The position numbers and the translations under genes were made by a program. This document shows, in pieces, positions 1-12,612 of a DNA stretch of 64,000 nt. Location: contig OV277870.1 of the NCBI GenBank assembly GCA_922989275.2, forward strand, positions 28,292,742 to 28,356,741, written 5' to 3'. Below the pieces are notes generated by a model. It was given only the letters and a program-made list of their open reading frames with translations. It did not search any database and was not told the DNA's origin. The stretch comes from Gari tellinella. Lineage: Eukaryota > Mollusca > Bivalvia > Cardiida > Psammobiidae. Numbering within the stretch: position 1 is the first letter of the stretch; each line of letters begins with the position of its first letter.

Positions 1-37
1 CTATTGACCCTTTCATGATCAAATTTTACGAAAGATG

Positions 38-241
38 TTAACCCCTTCACCGCTTTTTTGTCGTCTGAATCAGTATTGTTTTCTGCAATACACGTTCCAA
101 AGTTAAATTTAAGTTGTATCACTTAATAAATATAGATAAAAGTGTCAAACAGTTTGAGTCCTGATCAGACGCCGCGTTACTCGGCGGCTAATAAGGACCC
201 AAACTGTTCCAAAAAGCTTATGGCGCCACTGAGAGTGAAAG
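38..241. mobile_element. MITE family T
   Basis: Begins TTAACCCCTTCACCGC; hairpin at about 150-215 with GATCAGACGCCGCG; right end GCCACTGAGAGTGAAAGG. A small open frame over it is spurious. Confidence 0.75.
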
Positions 242-249
242 GAATAAGC

Positions 250-1870
250 TATGAACGACAAAACGAAACAATAATTAAAGATTTATACAACGTGCTGATG
301 AAAGCGGGCACTGTTTCTTGGCAACAGATCTGGATTTAAAATTTTGACATACGTCTTGCAATCTAAAATTGCAAACATTTAAATTTAACAACATTAAAAG
401 ATAACAATTTGATAGGAAACTATATTACAGCAGGAACAAGAAATATCTTTAAAAAAGATATTCGGCGGAATGGGTGGTGAAGGTAATGATGTATATGGAA
501 TTGATTTTATCCAAGTTGCAATAAATAGGATGGTAAATCAGGATATTAAGCTTAATATTTATCTAATAAGACACGCGCAGTAATCTAATTTTCACTTCCA
601 TCTTTATAAGCCAATTGAATTGCACTTACTTCTTCCTAGGATGTGACTGAAAGTGGTGAGAATTTTTAAAGACTGATCTAGATCACGGAATTATACTTCC
701 ATGTCTAGATCTACGTGTATCATTTTTATTTTGTAATTTGTAGATACCATAAATTACTAAAATTCGTATGTGTGTGCTCTTTTGTTAGTTGTTTATACTT
801 TAAATATGGTTTGATTGTTTAAATATTCTCAATCACCTGATTTTGATTTGAGATTTTTGGAAAGCACCCCGAAATATGCCGAATATGAATTGTTTGAAAC
901 GACCCCTCAAATGAGAAATTCATGTTGCCACCGGTAAATAAAGCAAGTGTCCGCTTCAAGAATTCGTATATGGAATGTGTCTTCTAGAGTTAGTTCTATG
1001 TTCTGATTTATTATAAAAATATCTACAAAGTGCAACAATGTACGTTTTAGGTATCTACGTGTTGTTGGGTTTTCGCATTTAACCAAGAGATTGCGATCGC
1101 GTTAAAAAAATCACGGTTTGTTTACATTTGAGGACACAGAGTTGCGCATGCGCTGGAGGAAAACGGTGTTAACACAAAAAATACCCATCATGCTCGAAAT
1201 CTTTTCGATATCTAGGTTAAATTCAAACGCCAGTTTTCTCGTAATCTCACTGAATTGTTACTGCTATTCTTTCTTTTTCATATACTTGGTACTAGATTAA
1301 AATTATGATCAATTCTATTATGAACAATTTCGTTCTGATTTGCAGAACGCATCAAATCATTGCCGAACTTGAGACAATATGTCATATCTTAAAATAGAAA
1401 CACTATGTCATTCAAATCACTACCTAACGGTCGGGACACGTAAAATTTCTCGGTTATAACTCACTAGCAGTAGCGGAAAGTCGTGTTTACTACTGGTACC
1501 GCTACATAGCAAATCAGCCTATAACAGTCTGTGTCTCTTATTTTACAAATTTGTAAAAGTCAGTAGTCAAGTCTAACCGCTACCCAATCAGACTATTCGA
1601 TTTTAAGCACGTGTCCTTAAGGTTTCATTTCTGGTCATTCACGATTGGTTGGGCCATATAAGGTTTGAGGCTCAATGAGAAATTAGACAGCTCCGCCGAA
1701 AAATAGAATAAGAAAGTATTTACTATTAACAGAAAGTGGTTCATACCATTTCCTGGCGCTTGTCGTGGAGAGACTGTGAAAACAAAAAGAAAATACATAG
1801 ATATTCTATAACTCGTGATTGGTTAAGTCAAACTGTGTTATATTTAAACCTTTTTTATTAACTCGAGCTC
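250..1870. other. No gene or clear repeat seen
   Basis: A+T-rich sequence with scattered short frames of no recognisable content. A frame at 1118-1300 has no family features. Confidence 0.5.
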
Positions 1871-1872
1871 TT

Positions 1873-2119
1873 TTAACCCATTACCCCATAAATACGCATT
1901 GTTTCGCCTTTAATTTATTCATACCCTGGAGAAAGTAGTTCCAATTAATATAGTTATGAATATGTAACACAAACAATATTTCCATACACTAGTAGGTAGT
2001 AGCTTCAAGCAGGCGAAAAGTAAAGCAGAATACGCCTTTAAGCGCATTCTGTTTTACTTTCAACCTGTTTTAAGAAGTAACCTACAAAACTAGAAACAGA
2101 CTTTAGGGTAATTGGTTAA
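1873..2119. mobile_element. MITE family P
   Basis: Begins TTAACCCATTACCCC and ends GGGTAATTGGTTAA. It has the family palindrome at about 2010-2075 and is 247 bp long. Confidence 0.85.
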
Positions 2120-2251
2120 AACATTATCACTTTGAAATATAAGGGTTCGTTCTAGTGAGCTTGGTGTATTGGTGTTCTACTGTAAATGCATGTATATTGC
2201 TACCAGTGCGCTTAAAGTTCAGGCTTTATTACACATGTATATCGTGTGTCA

Positions 2252-2517
2252 AGTCTTTAATGTTATCTGACCAGCTCTTTCGTTGCCTCCCTCTTTTACG
2301 CCCGTCCTCAACTGTGCCTTGTAGGATTGTTTTACTTAGACTGTTACTAGACATGAGGCAACGAAAGAGCTGGTCAGATAACATTAAAGACTGGACAGCA
2401 CTAAAGATGCCTGAACTACTTATCCATGCGACAGACAGACCAAAGTGGAAACAAGTGACAGCTTCTTCGACAACAGACTCCCCCCTACGACAGAGTTCTC
2501 GGTCAAGGGACGAGTAA
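2252..2517 (+). pseudogene. 3'-end remnant of a non-LTR retrotransposon, inverted on itself
   Basis: On the plus strand (2353-2517) the frame reads RQRKSWSDNIKDWTALKMPE and continues into H-A-T-D-R-P-K-W. This matches the C-terminal tail that follows the reverse transcriptase in many LINE proteins (RGRPRKSWxDNIKEWT style). On the minus strand (2252-2335) a second piece reads TILQGTVEDG, then RGRQRKSWSDNIKD. The shared part forms an inverted repeat with arms at about 2250-2292 and 2353-2394. No transferase or endonuclease domain is present. Confidence 0.6.
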
Positions 2518-2572
2518 GAGTAAGTAATCGTGTGTAAGTACACAACGATTTACTCCAATATGATTATAGAAC

Positions 2573-2822
2573 TACAGTGGAGAATGTGATATTCTTTTCC
2601 GATAAACGCGTTTACGCTAAAACTATTATTTCTATTGCAAACAGTTTGGAGCCAGATCAGACGCCGGGTAACCCGGCGTCTGATCAGGCTCCAAACTGTT
2701 TGCCACCAAGATAAACATGAAATATCAGAATTGTCCAAAAGTTGTTCTTTTTTACATTTTAGCGCTGTGCGTTTGCGTACGTTTGCGTTTAAACGGGAAA
2801 GAATAACAGATTCTCCACTGTA
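2573..2822. mobile_element. MITE family S (TACAGTGGAGA ends), full length
   Basis: Begins TACAGTGGAGA and ends TCTCCACTGTA, 250 bp. Inside, TTTCCGATAAACGCG on the left mirrors GTTTAAACGGGAAAG on the right, around a core hairpin with GATCAGACGCCGGGTAACC. TA target sites are likely. Confidence 0.9.
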
Positions 2823-2829
2823 CATATAG

Positions 2830-5150
2830 TCATACAATGTACTGTTGTAATTACATGTATAAACTAGAACGAGAGAAACACTTTCCGACACTGAATGCAA
2901 TGTATACCAAACTATCATGTTATATACATTGTGTGTGGCTGAATAAAGGCAACGGTGTCTGCCTAATTTTTGTTTCAAACGAAGGTTGCTCTGACAACTT
3001 TTGATGACGGATGCACTAAATATATGTCTTTTTGCAAAGCCGACCAATTCAATTACATATAGATCTAGCGCCCGTACACTTCATGCAGTTTTTAGTTACA
3101 TTATGATTTAGCCTTAACATCAAATCAACATTTCATCAGTTTATTCGCAATAAGTGTCCTACCTGTTCCTAATGTAACTATTATATCCTGATAAAGACGG
3201 AAAAAATAAATAAGGCCAACCTCGTGTTAAGTGTCAAATGAGCACTCTTCGAGAACGTAATAAATGTCACTACTGATAAGTTAATTCATATTTATAAAAC
3301 AAACGTAAAGTATCAAAAATAAATGTATGTGAAGCACTATGTCCCTGATATGACAATGACCTCAAAATGACCTATACCTTTTGCCTGACCTTTGTCTGAC
3401 GTGACCCAAATTTTATTGAGCTCGCGACATAATTTAATACACAAATACAATGTAGACAGGCGGCAGATCCTGTAATCGTTTAATGCTACTTTACTTTAAT
3501 TTACACTGGCTTTAATATTTCATAGTCAGGAATATTGATAAATCAGTGCTTAACTCCTTTGTAAGAATTATAAAGGCATATGGTATTAACAAACCGTTGA
3601 ATAACAATATATAAAAATCAGACTTGTAACTAGTGTTCACCTTTTTTCGCAGCCATTTGACGCTTGCGTAAATCATCGCTTATCTCCTTTTAATATTGGT
3701 AAGTACTAAGGCACATGTATTTGTCTATTGGGAAATCGTCTTTTTATTATTGATTTTTATAGATATTGAATACATTATCTTGCATTCTATCGCCTTGTCA
3801 ACTCGTTTATTCCAATCTGTATATTTAGGAAGCTTATACTGACCCCTTATCTATACATAAATCCATATCATAAATGAGCAAAAATATGATGTAGTTTTAC
3901 TATATAAGGATGCTTTAAAACATGAAATATGTTGGATATAACAAACATATATTTCTTTGCTCACTTATATTTTTATTGAAACATATATATAAATAAACTC
4001 GATTCGTCTCAAAAATAGGACAATATTTATCTTACTCACTTATTTTGAATTTGATCTTTTTTATGTTATGAAGATTTTTGCAGCAAAAGAGTCATTTAAA
4101 CATAAAATAGTTACTAAGTATTGTATAAAATGACATTGTTCTTGTTAATATACAATGTATTCTTTTTAGCCTTTTATATTTATTCTTACTTAAAAACTTA
4201 CATACAATACGCTTTGTAAGATTAAATGCTATATTTTTCCAATGTATATCTTAATGCCTTTTTATAATTGACATAACCATTCTAACGGTCTCAATTAAAA
4301 ATTCAAATTAAAGTGCTGACAACGTAATTAACGCATGCAATGTGGCGATGAAGGGTTTGGACTAATTGATATCCAGTTTTCAGTTTTGAAAATGCATATA
4401 AAATGTGCATGTAATTCGTACTCCTTAAATTTTCTTTTAAATTGTCAAATTATCAATCGGTAAATTTCAAACATCACGCCAACTATCAAAATCCTTTTAA
4501 TGCAGGGCTTATGAATCACTTCAACGTACTTGAATAAAATTAACGCAATCCTTTCATCTGTCAGGTGAAAAGATTACGTTACCTGCTTTTCAATACATGT
4601 TTTTTCTACATATTTTAATGGATGTTGTCTGAAAGAGATGCTTTAAAAAACACGCTCATTATGGTATACCTGTTTATAGCCGTGGCGAGTATACAGATAC
4701 CTTTCAATTGGTGTTGCCGATTTGCAAAATATAGAACCATTAATGGTAATTATGTTGTTTAGTCTAATTAAGAACTCTTAATACTCTTACGGAAAATCGG
4801 TCGTTTGAACCGTTGACCGGATCTAAAAGCATCCTTAACTTTTGCGTATAACGCTGAACATTCTTTGCTGATTGTTATCATGCATATTCATTCATCTTTC
4901 CAACGATACAACACAGATGGTTTTTAACTATAATATTAGTTTTAATGAACCAAAGTTAAACGGTCTTATTAAACATGTTTTATATTTATATCGCCACGTG
5001 TACTATTTTCCGCCGATAAGAGAATATTGTCCGATTGTTCTGACTTGTCCGAGTTATTGTTAGAACAGAATTGTTAACAATGATAACTAGGTAATCAATG
5101 TAACATCGAATATATAATCGCACACTTTACTACTTGAAATAAGTATGATC
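2830..5150. other. No gene or clear repeat seen
   Basis: Very A+T-rich sequence. Short frames have no domain-like content and no consistent splice partners. Confidence 0.5.
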
Positions 5151-5186
5151 CTCGTGCAGCACGAGACCGCTGCGCTACATTTACTG

Positions 5187-5411
5187 ATATTTTATTCTTT
5201 CCCAATAAACGAATTTATATACTAAAATTATCATTTCCATTGCAAACAGGTTGGAGCCAGATCAGACACCGGGTTACCCGGCGTCTGATCAGGCTCCAAC
5301 CTGTTTGCATCTCAGATTAAAAATATAGTTCAAATTTCTAGAAGTAAATTTCCTCAGTTTAGTGCATTGCGTTCGCGTTTAAACGGGAAAAAATAATGTA
5401 CCCTCTACTAT
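5187..5411. mobile_element. MITE family S, ends decayed
   Basis: TATTCTTTCCCAATAAACG on the left, core hairpin GATCAGACACCGGGTTACC, and GCGTTTAAACGGGAAAAAAT on the right. Confidence 0.75.
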
Positions 5412-5917
5412 CCGTATCTCTAACTTGAAGTAGAGAAAACACACCCCTTTCAAAGTTTTAAAATGTTCCAATCTGAAAATAACTTGGACAAGTCAGAAGA
5501 AAACACTAATACAGGCGATTAAATATGCCTACCGGTAGTCAAGCGTGATAGCTAACGACAGGTACATGTAAGTCACATCATAATGTATCGGTATTAAAAG
5601 GACCGAACTTGTACTATGCTCAAGAGCTGCTTGATTAGAGAACACACGCAAAAATATGATTCTAAGAACACAAGTAGAGCTTAAGTAGAAGTTGTTAACA
5701 GACCGGCCAGTAAACAAACTGCACTAGCTCAATGTGCATCGGCTAAGTTGTGCAGGGACATAAAAACCCAGGAGAGCATAACACGCAACCAACCGAGTGT
5801 AATTTAGCATATAAGTGGTAAAATATTTCAATTACAACCACTTAAATGAAGGTTAATAGATTAGTAGTAAAACACGTGGTAGCTTAATGCAAGGAGACAG
5901 TAAAACAAAAAACTCCT

Positions 5918-6170
5918 GAACCCATTACCCAAAAGCCTATTTCTAGTTTTAAAGAAAGATTATCACTTAAAGCAGGTTGAAAGTAAAGCAGAATGCGCCT
6001 TAAGGCGCATTCTGCTTTACCTTCAGCCTGTTTTAAGCTGTTATCTTCTAGGATATATAGAAGATGTTTCTTATGATACATATTCATGACTGTATAAAAG
6101 GAAACTATTTTCTAAAGTAAAGGAATACATTGACGGCGCAAAAAGGCGTATGTATGGGGGAATGGGTTAA
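5918..6170. mobile_element. MITE family P
   Basis: Left end GAACCCATTACCC, right end GGGGGAATGGGTTAA, with a strong central palindrome at about 5972-6042. It is about 253 bp long. Confidence 0.82.
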
Positions 6171-6499
6171 GGAGCTTTATATTTTACTGTACCATTGTAT
6201 TTAGCAGCCGCTTGTTTAAACACCTGATTATTACCACTCTTTTGTGGTCGTAACAAAGATATTATTCTGTAATTGGAAAGGGGTGATTAAAATAATCGAA
6301 AAAATCTTACAGGCAGTTGCCGAGAGAATACACAGTACAACTAGACCGATACTGGTAAGAGTAGTCATCTTAGCCTGAAAAATAAAGCAAAATCCATTTC
6401 AACAAGCATAGAGTAGATCATCAGTAAAGCCCTTTTCCCGATAACTTATTTTCATCTCATCATTTAACCCATTCCTTGTCGAATTTATCGTGAGTTTTT

Positions 6500-6652
6500 A
6501 CCCTTCACCATTGTCATCTGATTCAATATTGTTGTCGACAATATCGTGTAAAAGTTAGATTTAAGGCAGTATAACTGATGTTATTTTAAAACACGGGACA
6601 AACAGTTTTTGCAAATGCGCTGTATGACGCCCTGGAGAGTGATACGGTTAAT
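6500..6652. mobile_element. MITE family T, decayed
   Basis: Left part ACCCTTCACCATTGTCATCTG; a remnant of ACAAACAGTTTTTGCAAATG; right part GGAGAGTGATACGGTTAA. The core hairpin is mostly lost. Confidence 0.45.
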
Positions 6653-6693
6653 CAGACGGTAACTTTTTATTATGAATTTAAAGCAGAAAAGTT

Positions 6694-7151
6694 CTTAAAC
6701 CTTAATATCACGCCTGTTTCTGATTTAAAGACAGGTGATCACTTAAAGCAGGTTGAAGTGAAGTAGAATGTGCCTTAAGGCGCATTCTGCCTTACTTTTA
6801 GCATGTTTGAGCGACCCTCTGCTTGAATGTAGAAAATACTTGTAATTCGTATGAAAGATATACATGACTGAATGAATGGCAACGATATACAGTCGAACTT
6901 AGTTATCTCGAACTCGTTTAACTCGAACTATCCGATAGTTGGACATATGAACTGCATTATTTCATGCTCAGTCAAGTCAAACATACCCATATATCAAAGT
7001 TAAAACGTGACTTAGCCACGTTTTGACTTTGAAATATATGTACGAGTATGTTTGACATAATCGACTTCTAGATATCGAAGTTCGACTGTAGTCTCTTCAG
7101 TGGGGGGATATATAAAGTGCCTTAAAGGCGCTTCTTTTGGGAAAAGGTTAA
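6694..7151. mobile_element. MITE family P interrupted by a TA-flanked element
   Basis: The left terminus is weak (TTAAACCTTAATATC). The palindrome is at about 6750-6815 and the right end reads GGGAAAAGGTTAA. A 203-bp element with TACAGTCGAACTT ends (6888-7090) is inserted in the right arm. Confidence 0.65.
6888..7090. mobile_element. Nested TA-flanked MITE with TACAGTCGAACTT ends
   Basis: The termini are TACAGTCGAACTT and AAGTTCGACTGTA, with an inner inverted repeat around AACGTGACTTAGCCACGTT. The TA ends suggest Tc1/mariner-type mobilisation. It lies inside a P-family MITE, so it is the younger insertion. Confidence 0.75.
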
Positions 7152-7290
7152 GGATCAGTCTGTATTGTCGAGCCTACTTTAATTCTTTCAACACTAAGTA
7201 ACACTTGTGTGTATTAGTTGTTTTGTGGATCTTTTTAATTACAACAATTTAAACAGTCAATTTGGAAGTCTGTGTAATTTGATAAATACT

Positions 7291-7350
7291 GCCAAACAAA
7301 CAGTGTAGACACTGATCAGGAGCCCTCTGATCTGGACCTACACTGTTTGG
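7291..7350. repeat. Isolated E-type hairpin
   Basis: CAAACAGTGTAGACACTG and CAGGAGCCCTCTGATCTGG form an imperfect hairpin of the family E type without visible element ends. A similar isolated hairpin is at 50389-50445. Confidence 0.6.
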
Positions 7351-8411
7351 AAAATAATGAGTATATTTTAAACAGGATCTTGGTCCCGTGACTCCTTTGT
7401 TCACGCGGCGTGCGCATTTACGAAAGCTGTTAAAACAGCTTGGATGTAGTTGAGTAGCCGAGTGAATTAACGTCTTGTCTGCATCAAATGTGTTTTGCAC
7501 TGATAGTATCTTATAAACGGTCACGACTGTAACCTTTTATTCCATAGTAGCACCGTTTAGCGCATTTGATACATTCCTCAACGTTAGACAATAGTGCCAG
7601 TTTATACAGTCATGGATATGTAAGTTACTGTCTTTTGAGAATGTTTTGGGAAGTTTGGATGGGATTTAAAACAAAACGAGAGGTTTCTTTTACTGATGTC
7701 TTTTAAATATGTTTGTCATGACGTATAGTTGTCGACCTAGAAACAGAAAACCTAATAAGACTTTGTACATGATAATTTGACAAGGAGAAGTTCACCGAAA
7801 CACCGTTTGACAAATCTTGCAAACCGGTTTCAAGGATAACGATCGAATATCAGGTTTAAATATATTAACCGATATATGCATAAAAGACCTAGCATCAGTA
7901 TCAAATACCTCTGCGCCTTTTTAACCTAAGACGTAATCCACAATCGGAGAATAATTCACAAATATTTGCCATGTGTTTTCTCCGTAACAGAAACGGAGTC
8001 GGAGTGAGAACACCACGAACGTAATTTATTTACATGTAATCGCAACTAACAAGTTATACTCCAGTGGTTAAGTTAGTCTACCATGCACTCATAACAGGAC
8101 CAATTTCCATGGGTGTTAACTAATTTACCAAGACCTCCTCAACAATAGTTGTAATGTACCCAAAATAAACTCATTCCCACAATGGTATTTTATTTTCTTT
8201 TTCAATGGCAACCTGTATGATTGGTGGTTTCAAATCTTTGATTTTAATTCGCCTTTAGCTAGCGTCGATTTTCCAAAATGTTAAAATAAAAGCAGAGACA
8301 GGGCGCATACTCAATATTCTATTATGTTATTTACCCCATTTGCCTATTTTAACATAGTCATTACAATGTTAGTTTTCTATCAATTGTAGTCGTTCACAAA
8401 ATTATAGAACG

Positions 8412-8547
8412 ATAACTCAAATGCATGCAGTAAAACCACTCTTGTACAGTCCTTCCCTAATCATCGGATAAGGCAGCAGCTGCTGCCGTATCCGTCTAAC
8501 TCGGGAAGGACTGTTTAAGAGTGATGTACTGCATGCATATGAGTTAT
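8412..8547. mobile_element. 136-bp foldback element
   Basis: Arms ATAACTCAAATGCATGCAGT and TACTGCATGCATATGAGTTAT, continuing with ACAGTCCTTCCC and GGGAAGGACTGT. It is not matched by another copy in this window. Confidence 0.8.
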
Positions 8548-8561
8548 CTGATTACCTCCCT

Positions 8562-9510
8562 TTAAGGGTGTATCAATGTCATGAGCCATTTTTTTCAAAG
8601 TATTAAACTTTTTGTCTATCATTGTTTTTTTGGAAGAGCTATTTATAATGAATGAAAAAATGAAAAAAAATATATATGGTGGTGTCCTTTTTTTTGAGCT
8701 ACAGCGATTTGAAAAAGGTATGTCAAATTTGGATTTTTATCTCAAATTTTACCCATTCAGAGTAAAAGCTTCAGTAAAATCTATTTCAAAACAAAACAAA
8801 AATGTTAATTTGGGTTTTCTTTATTTATTTCATGTCTATGGTGGTATGTTCACATATAAAAACCAAATTTAGACAAAGCAGGCACCAGGTTTGAACAATA
8901 TGGATCCTTGAATATCAAAAATATGCTTTATTTAGGGCATGATTTTATTAGATTTTTTATTTTATGAAAAAAAGTAAAAAAGTTTGAAAATGAAATAGTT
9001 CTAGTATTTAACTTTTTCTTATATTCTACCAGATGAAAGCCCATACTAAGGCAGTTCAAAATATGAAAAGAAATTGAAAGGTCAGTGTTGAAAATTTTGA
9101 GTTATTAAAGTAAAAAGAGTTATCGCCCCTTACAAAATTTACAAAAAAGTACCATATCGATGATATTTAGAGCTTTATAAATTTCACATTTGGTGCTTTT
9201 TTTTTCTTAAATTAGTTTTTGTATGAAGAAATACTACCATAGATAGGAAATAAATAACACAAAACCAAATTATCATATTTGTTTTCATATAAAATGGGTT
9301 TTATTGAAGCGGGCTGTTTGAAAAGGACAAAATAAGAGGAAGTGGGTGGGGTAAATTTTACATGGCCGTAGAGCCAACTGTTGTTCACCAAAATGTACAC
9401 TTTTTCTATTTTTTCATTCATCTTAAATAGCTCTTCAATACAAAACTATCATAGAGTGTTTTCATATACTTTGAAAAGTTCCCAAATTCATGACATTGAT
9501 ACACCCTTAA
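8562..9510. mobile_element. Foldback element of about 950 bp with long inverted arms
   Basis: The left arm starts TTAAGGGTGTATCAATGTCA and the right arm ends TGACATTGATACACCCTTAA. Internal arm pairs include TGGAAGAGCTATTTATAATG with its partner near 9420 and a TATTTCATGTCTATGGTGG block at 8826 with its partner near 9230. The short frames in both arms (8612-8872 plus, 9212-9421 minus) are diverged mirror images and not genes. Confidence 0.82.
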
Positions 9511-9927
9511 CACACAATATGTCACAAAAATATAGTTTTGCTGTATTTGGTCCAAAACGGCACTGTTTCACGGCATTTACATCAGACTATGTTTTGAGTT
9601 CAAGCTAACATGATATGACTGGCTTTCGTTGACCAAACAAGTCCCTTCATATTCAACAATCATGAATCTTCATTCACGTTGGCAATTTTAATATTCTGTT
9701 TCAATCCAAAACATACGCCGATAATTTTGTTCGTGACGATAACGATTGTATTAAACCTGAATAAATAATGCAATAATTTGTGTTCGGAAAGGAAGTATGT
9801 TAGTTTTTTTTCTGCAGACTTGTTGTGAGGCAGCGTCTGCGTGGAGTTCAGTAAAGAAACCAATGGCCGTCGTGGACCATCGATTGCGAGTTGGCTACCA
9901 CTCTAAAACACATAGGCGAAAACGTTA

Positions 9928-10143
9928 TATATCCGTTCAAACGCAAACAAATTGCAATGAAATATAGAAAATTACAATATTTTACCATTGTGACTACCAG
10001 TTTTAAACTGAGTGGAAAACAGTTTCGAGTCTGCTCAGACGCCGAGTTACCTGGCATCTGGTCTGGCTCCAAACTGTTTGAAAAGAAAATAACAGTTTAA
10101 ACGTGAACACGATTATTTTAAAAGAATACGTGTCTCTACTGTA
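9928..10143. mobile_element. MITE family S, diverged
   Basis: CCGTTCAAACGCAAAC on the left, core GCTCAGACGCCGAGTTACC, and TGTCTCTACTGTA on the right. Confidence 0.65.
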
Positions 10144-10384
10144 CTCTGCACGCTGCAAACAGGGCACGAACTGCTTACCTAAACAGCAAACAATGGTAAC
10201 TGAACACGCTGCTGATATGGATCCAAACTATTTACCACTCATGTTCAACCTCTCATCAGTATGATATGCTTGAAAACTAATATTGATTTATTTTTTATCA
10301 GACCATATATTTAAAGCAGACGACAATTCAACATGATAAGGGTTAAGGGGAAAGTATAGTAAATTTTATACCTCAGGGCTGATG

Positions 10385-10543
10385 CCCTGGCTCCAAGATC
10401 ATAATTTTTTTCAGTTGAGTCTAATGTCGTTCTCAAGCATTTGATTTGTCAGATTTGAGCCTAGGCACAAATCTTACCAATCAAATGCTTGAGAACGTTC
10501 TTAGACTCATTTCAAAAGCATTATAACCTTGGAGTCAAGCCTT
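10385..10543. mobile_element. Foldback family W (TTGATTGGTCAGATTTGAGC palindrome)
   Basis: Arms TTCTCAAGCATTTGAT and ATCAAATGCTTGAGAACG, flanked by CCTGGCTCCAAGATCATAA and ATTATAACCTTGGAGTCAAG. The same palindrome recurs at 11061-11127, 16830-16896, 30563-30665, 31130-31220, 37050-37130, 39224-39320, 44250-44410 and 62645-62890. Confidence 0.8.
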
Positions 10544-11300
10544 AAGTATATTTCTGCAGATAAATAAAATGAAGTATATAACGTCTTGTTATAACCACTT
10601 TATTGGCACCTTAAATTAAATGCTTTTCAACACCATGAACCTGTTTAAAATATACTCATTACACTTGCATACAGTATACGCCGAGATCAGAGGTCGTCTA
10701 TATGAACCCTCTGATCTCAGTCTACAAGGAAACCTAATAACTCACAAGAATAACATTCTGTTGAAAACAGTTAAACTTACAGCTGATGCTCTTTGCTCTG
10801 CCTTCGAGGTATTGATTTACTAGCCCTTTGTTACGATTTTATAAAGGACCTCAAATGACCTATTTAGTGAGCTCCTGATAACTTCTCATGACCGGCGACC
10901 CACATTTATATTTTGCAGAGCACAAGATTAGAAGAAGTCAACCAGACAGATCTAACCTTTTTTCACTCATTCAGCACCAAATCCTATAGTATTACTTCTC
11001 ATTAGAATCGTCTCGATTATGTAGAATATCAATTGATACAGAAAAAACTGTCTGTCTGTCGTTCTCAAGCAATTGATTGGTCATATTTGAGCCTATGCTC
11101 AAATCTGACCAACCAAATGCTTGAAAACAAACTCAGTCTCAGCTCAAACGCTTGCATACGTACCATTAGTGTTTAAGAGTCAATGTACAATGAACCGTTT
11201 TTAGAAAATGAGAGATCAGCCATTCCCTTCAATAGAAAATAATAAAAGAAAATATTTTTAGAACAATTATACAATTGCTTGAAATACATAAAATGTAGTA

Positions 11301-11552
11301 TTAACCCTTTACCTGATAGCCTATTTCAAGTACTTAAGATAGGTGACTACTTAAAGCAGGTTGATAGTAAAGCAGAATGCGCCTTAGGGCGCATTCTGCT
11401 TTACTTTCAGTCTGCTTTAAGCTATCATGTGCTATAATATATAAAATATTCCCTATAATACATATTCATTACTGATTAAATTGGAACTATATTCTTCAGC
11501 GGATGAATAAATCATATCCGCTAAAAGGCGCTTCTATTGGGGAAAGGGTTAA
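11301..11552. mobile_element. TTAA-flanked MITE (family P), unique to duplicate copy 1
   Basis: Begins TTAACCCTTTACC and ends GGAAAGGGTTAA, 252 bp including both TTAA. The interior is a near-perfect palindrome around AAAGCAGAATGCGCC. Copy 2 of the duplication has the unfilled site (TAGTACTAAAGCC at about 17070). TTAA targets and CCC termini are typical of piggyBac-related non-autonomous elements. Confidence 0.9.
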
Positions 11553-12310
11553 AGCCTTTACAAAAATAGTATTGTAATATTTTAAAATCAATACTCTTTA
11601 ATCTAAAGTCTTTAAAAGATATTTTTGTAAAAAGGTAATGACCATTTAATCGGTACGTGTTTATTCTTATTGATTTGTTATCGGGATGATTTATTGACTA
11701 ATTTCTCGTTCGAGATGTATAAATACTACTATTTTAACGATCTTTGTCATAGATTATGAGTAAAGGTCACGTCCCACATAAGACCTATATTTCAAACTTG
11801 CTATATATGACTTTTCTATACATGTAAATCTAAAATTGTCAGTGCAACATTTTGTTCATTCTAACAAGGATTCAATCTTCTAAACAGCCACTGTTTAATG
11901 TTATTTTATTTTGTTGATATAGATTATTTATTAACGACTTTCTGGATTGAAACAAATACCACACCACGAGAGATACAACCCAATGTAAAATAAGAACCGT
12001 CTTTATATAAACTCAGTTCAACATCACAAGTATACGTGTCAACTCCCACAGGACATTATCTGATCATATAAGGAGATTGATATCACTAGGGTTGAGCTAG
12101 AAAATGACAGAGAAAAAAAGAAGAACAGTCATATACACAAACATACAAAGCAATAGATAGATAGACAGACATGCGTTTATATCAAGTTTCAAACTTGAAT
12201 ATAAGATGTTTTATAGCCAATTCAAACAATAAAGTCAGCCAGTCTGCAGAATCACTTGTATCCTGTGTTGTAGGTAAGCCTGTGCCATCATGTCATTATC
12301 GAACTTATTT

Positions 12311-12612
12311 CAGGACACAGGTACTTGACACATACATCTAGATCTATTAACCCCCCTCCCTTCCCCCTTTAAAAAAAATAATTTTTTTTACTATACTTCT
12401 ATTATAGATACAATGTAAACAGCGCAATTCGACACCTAGTCTTTACTATCGACTTAAACTAATGCTAAAATAGACTCGATATTCTCTTGTGGTACCCTCG
12501 GGAAAGGATTAATTTATCAATATCTACTTTTTATTTCATCAAAAAAAAAAAAAAATTTAAGGGGGGGGGGGGTTAATAGATCTAGATGTATGTATCAAGT
12601 ACCTGTGTTTCA
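12311..12612. mobile_element. Foldback element with poly-C/poly-G arms (duplicate copy 1; also about 17831-18142)
   Basis: Left arm CAGGTACTTGACACATACAT through ATCTATTAACCCCCC, and right arm GGGGGGTTAATAGATCTAGA through AAGTACCTG. Homopolymer runs (A, T, C, G) near the inner arm ends differ in length between the duplicates. Confidence 0.85.

Noticed and set aside
142..339. 65-codon frame with a PDQTPRYSA-like segment
   Set aside because: The segment is the translated core hairpin of a T-family MITE, and similar peptides appear at every such element.
5140..5190. tRNA-like stretch (CTCGTGCAGCACGAGACCGCTGCGCTAC)-type sequence
   Set aside because: No cloverleaf or complete B box could be made from it; it is probably chance or a SINE trace.
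8612..9421. Lys/Phe-rich frames at 8612-8872 (plus) and 9212-9421 (minus)
   Set aside because: They are the two mirror arms of a foldback element.
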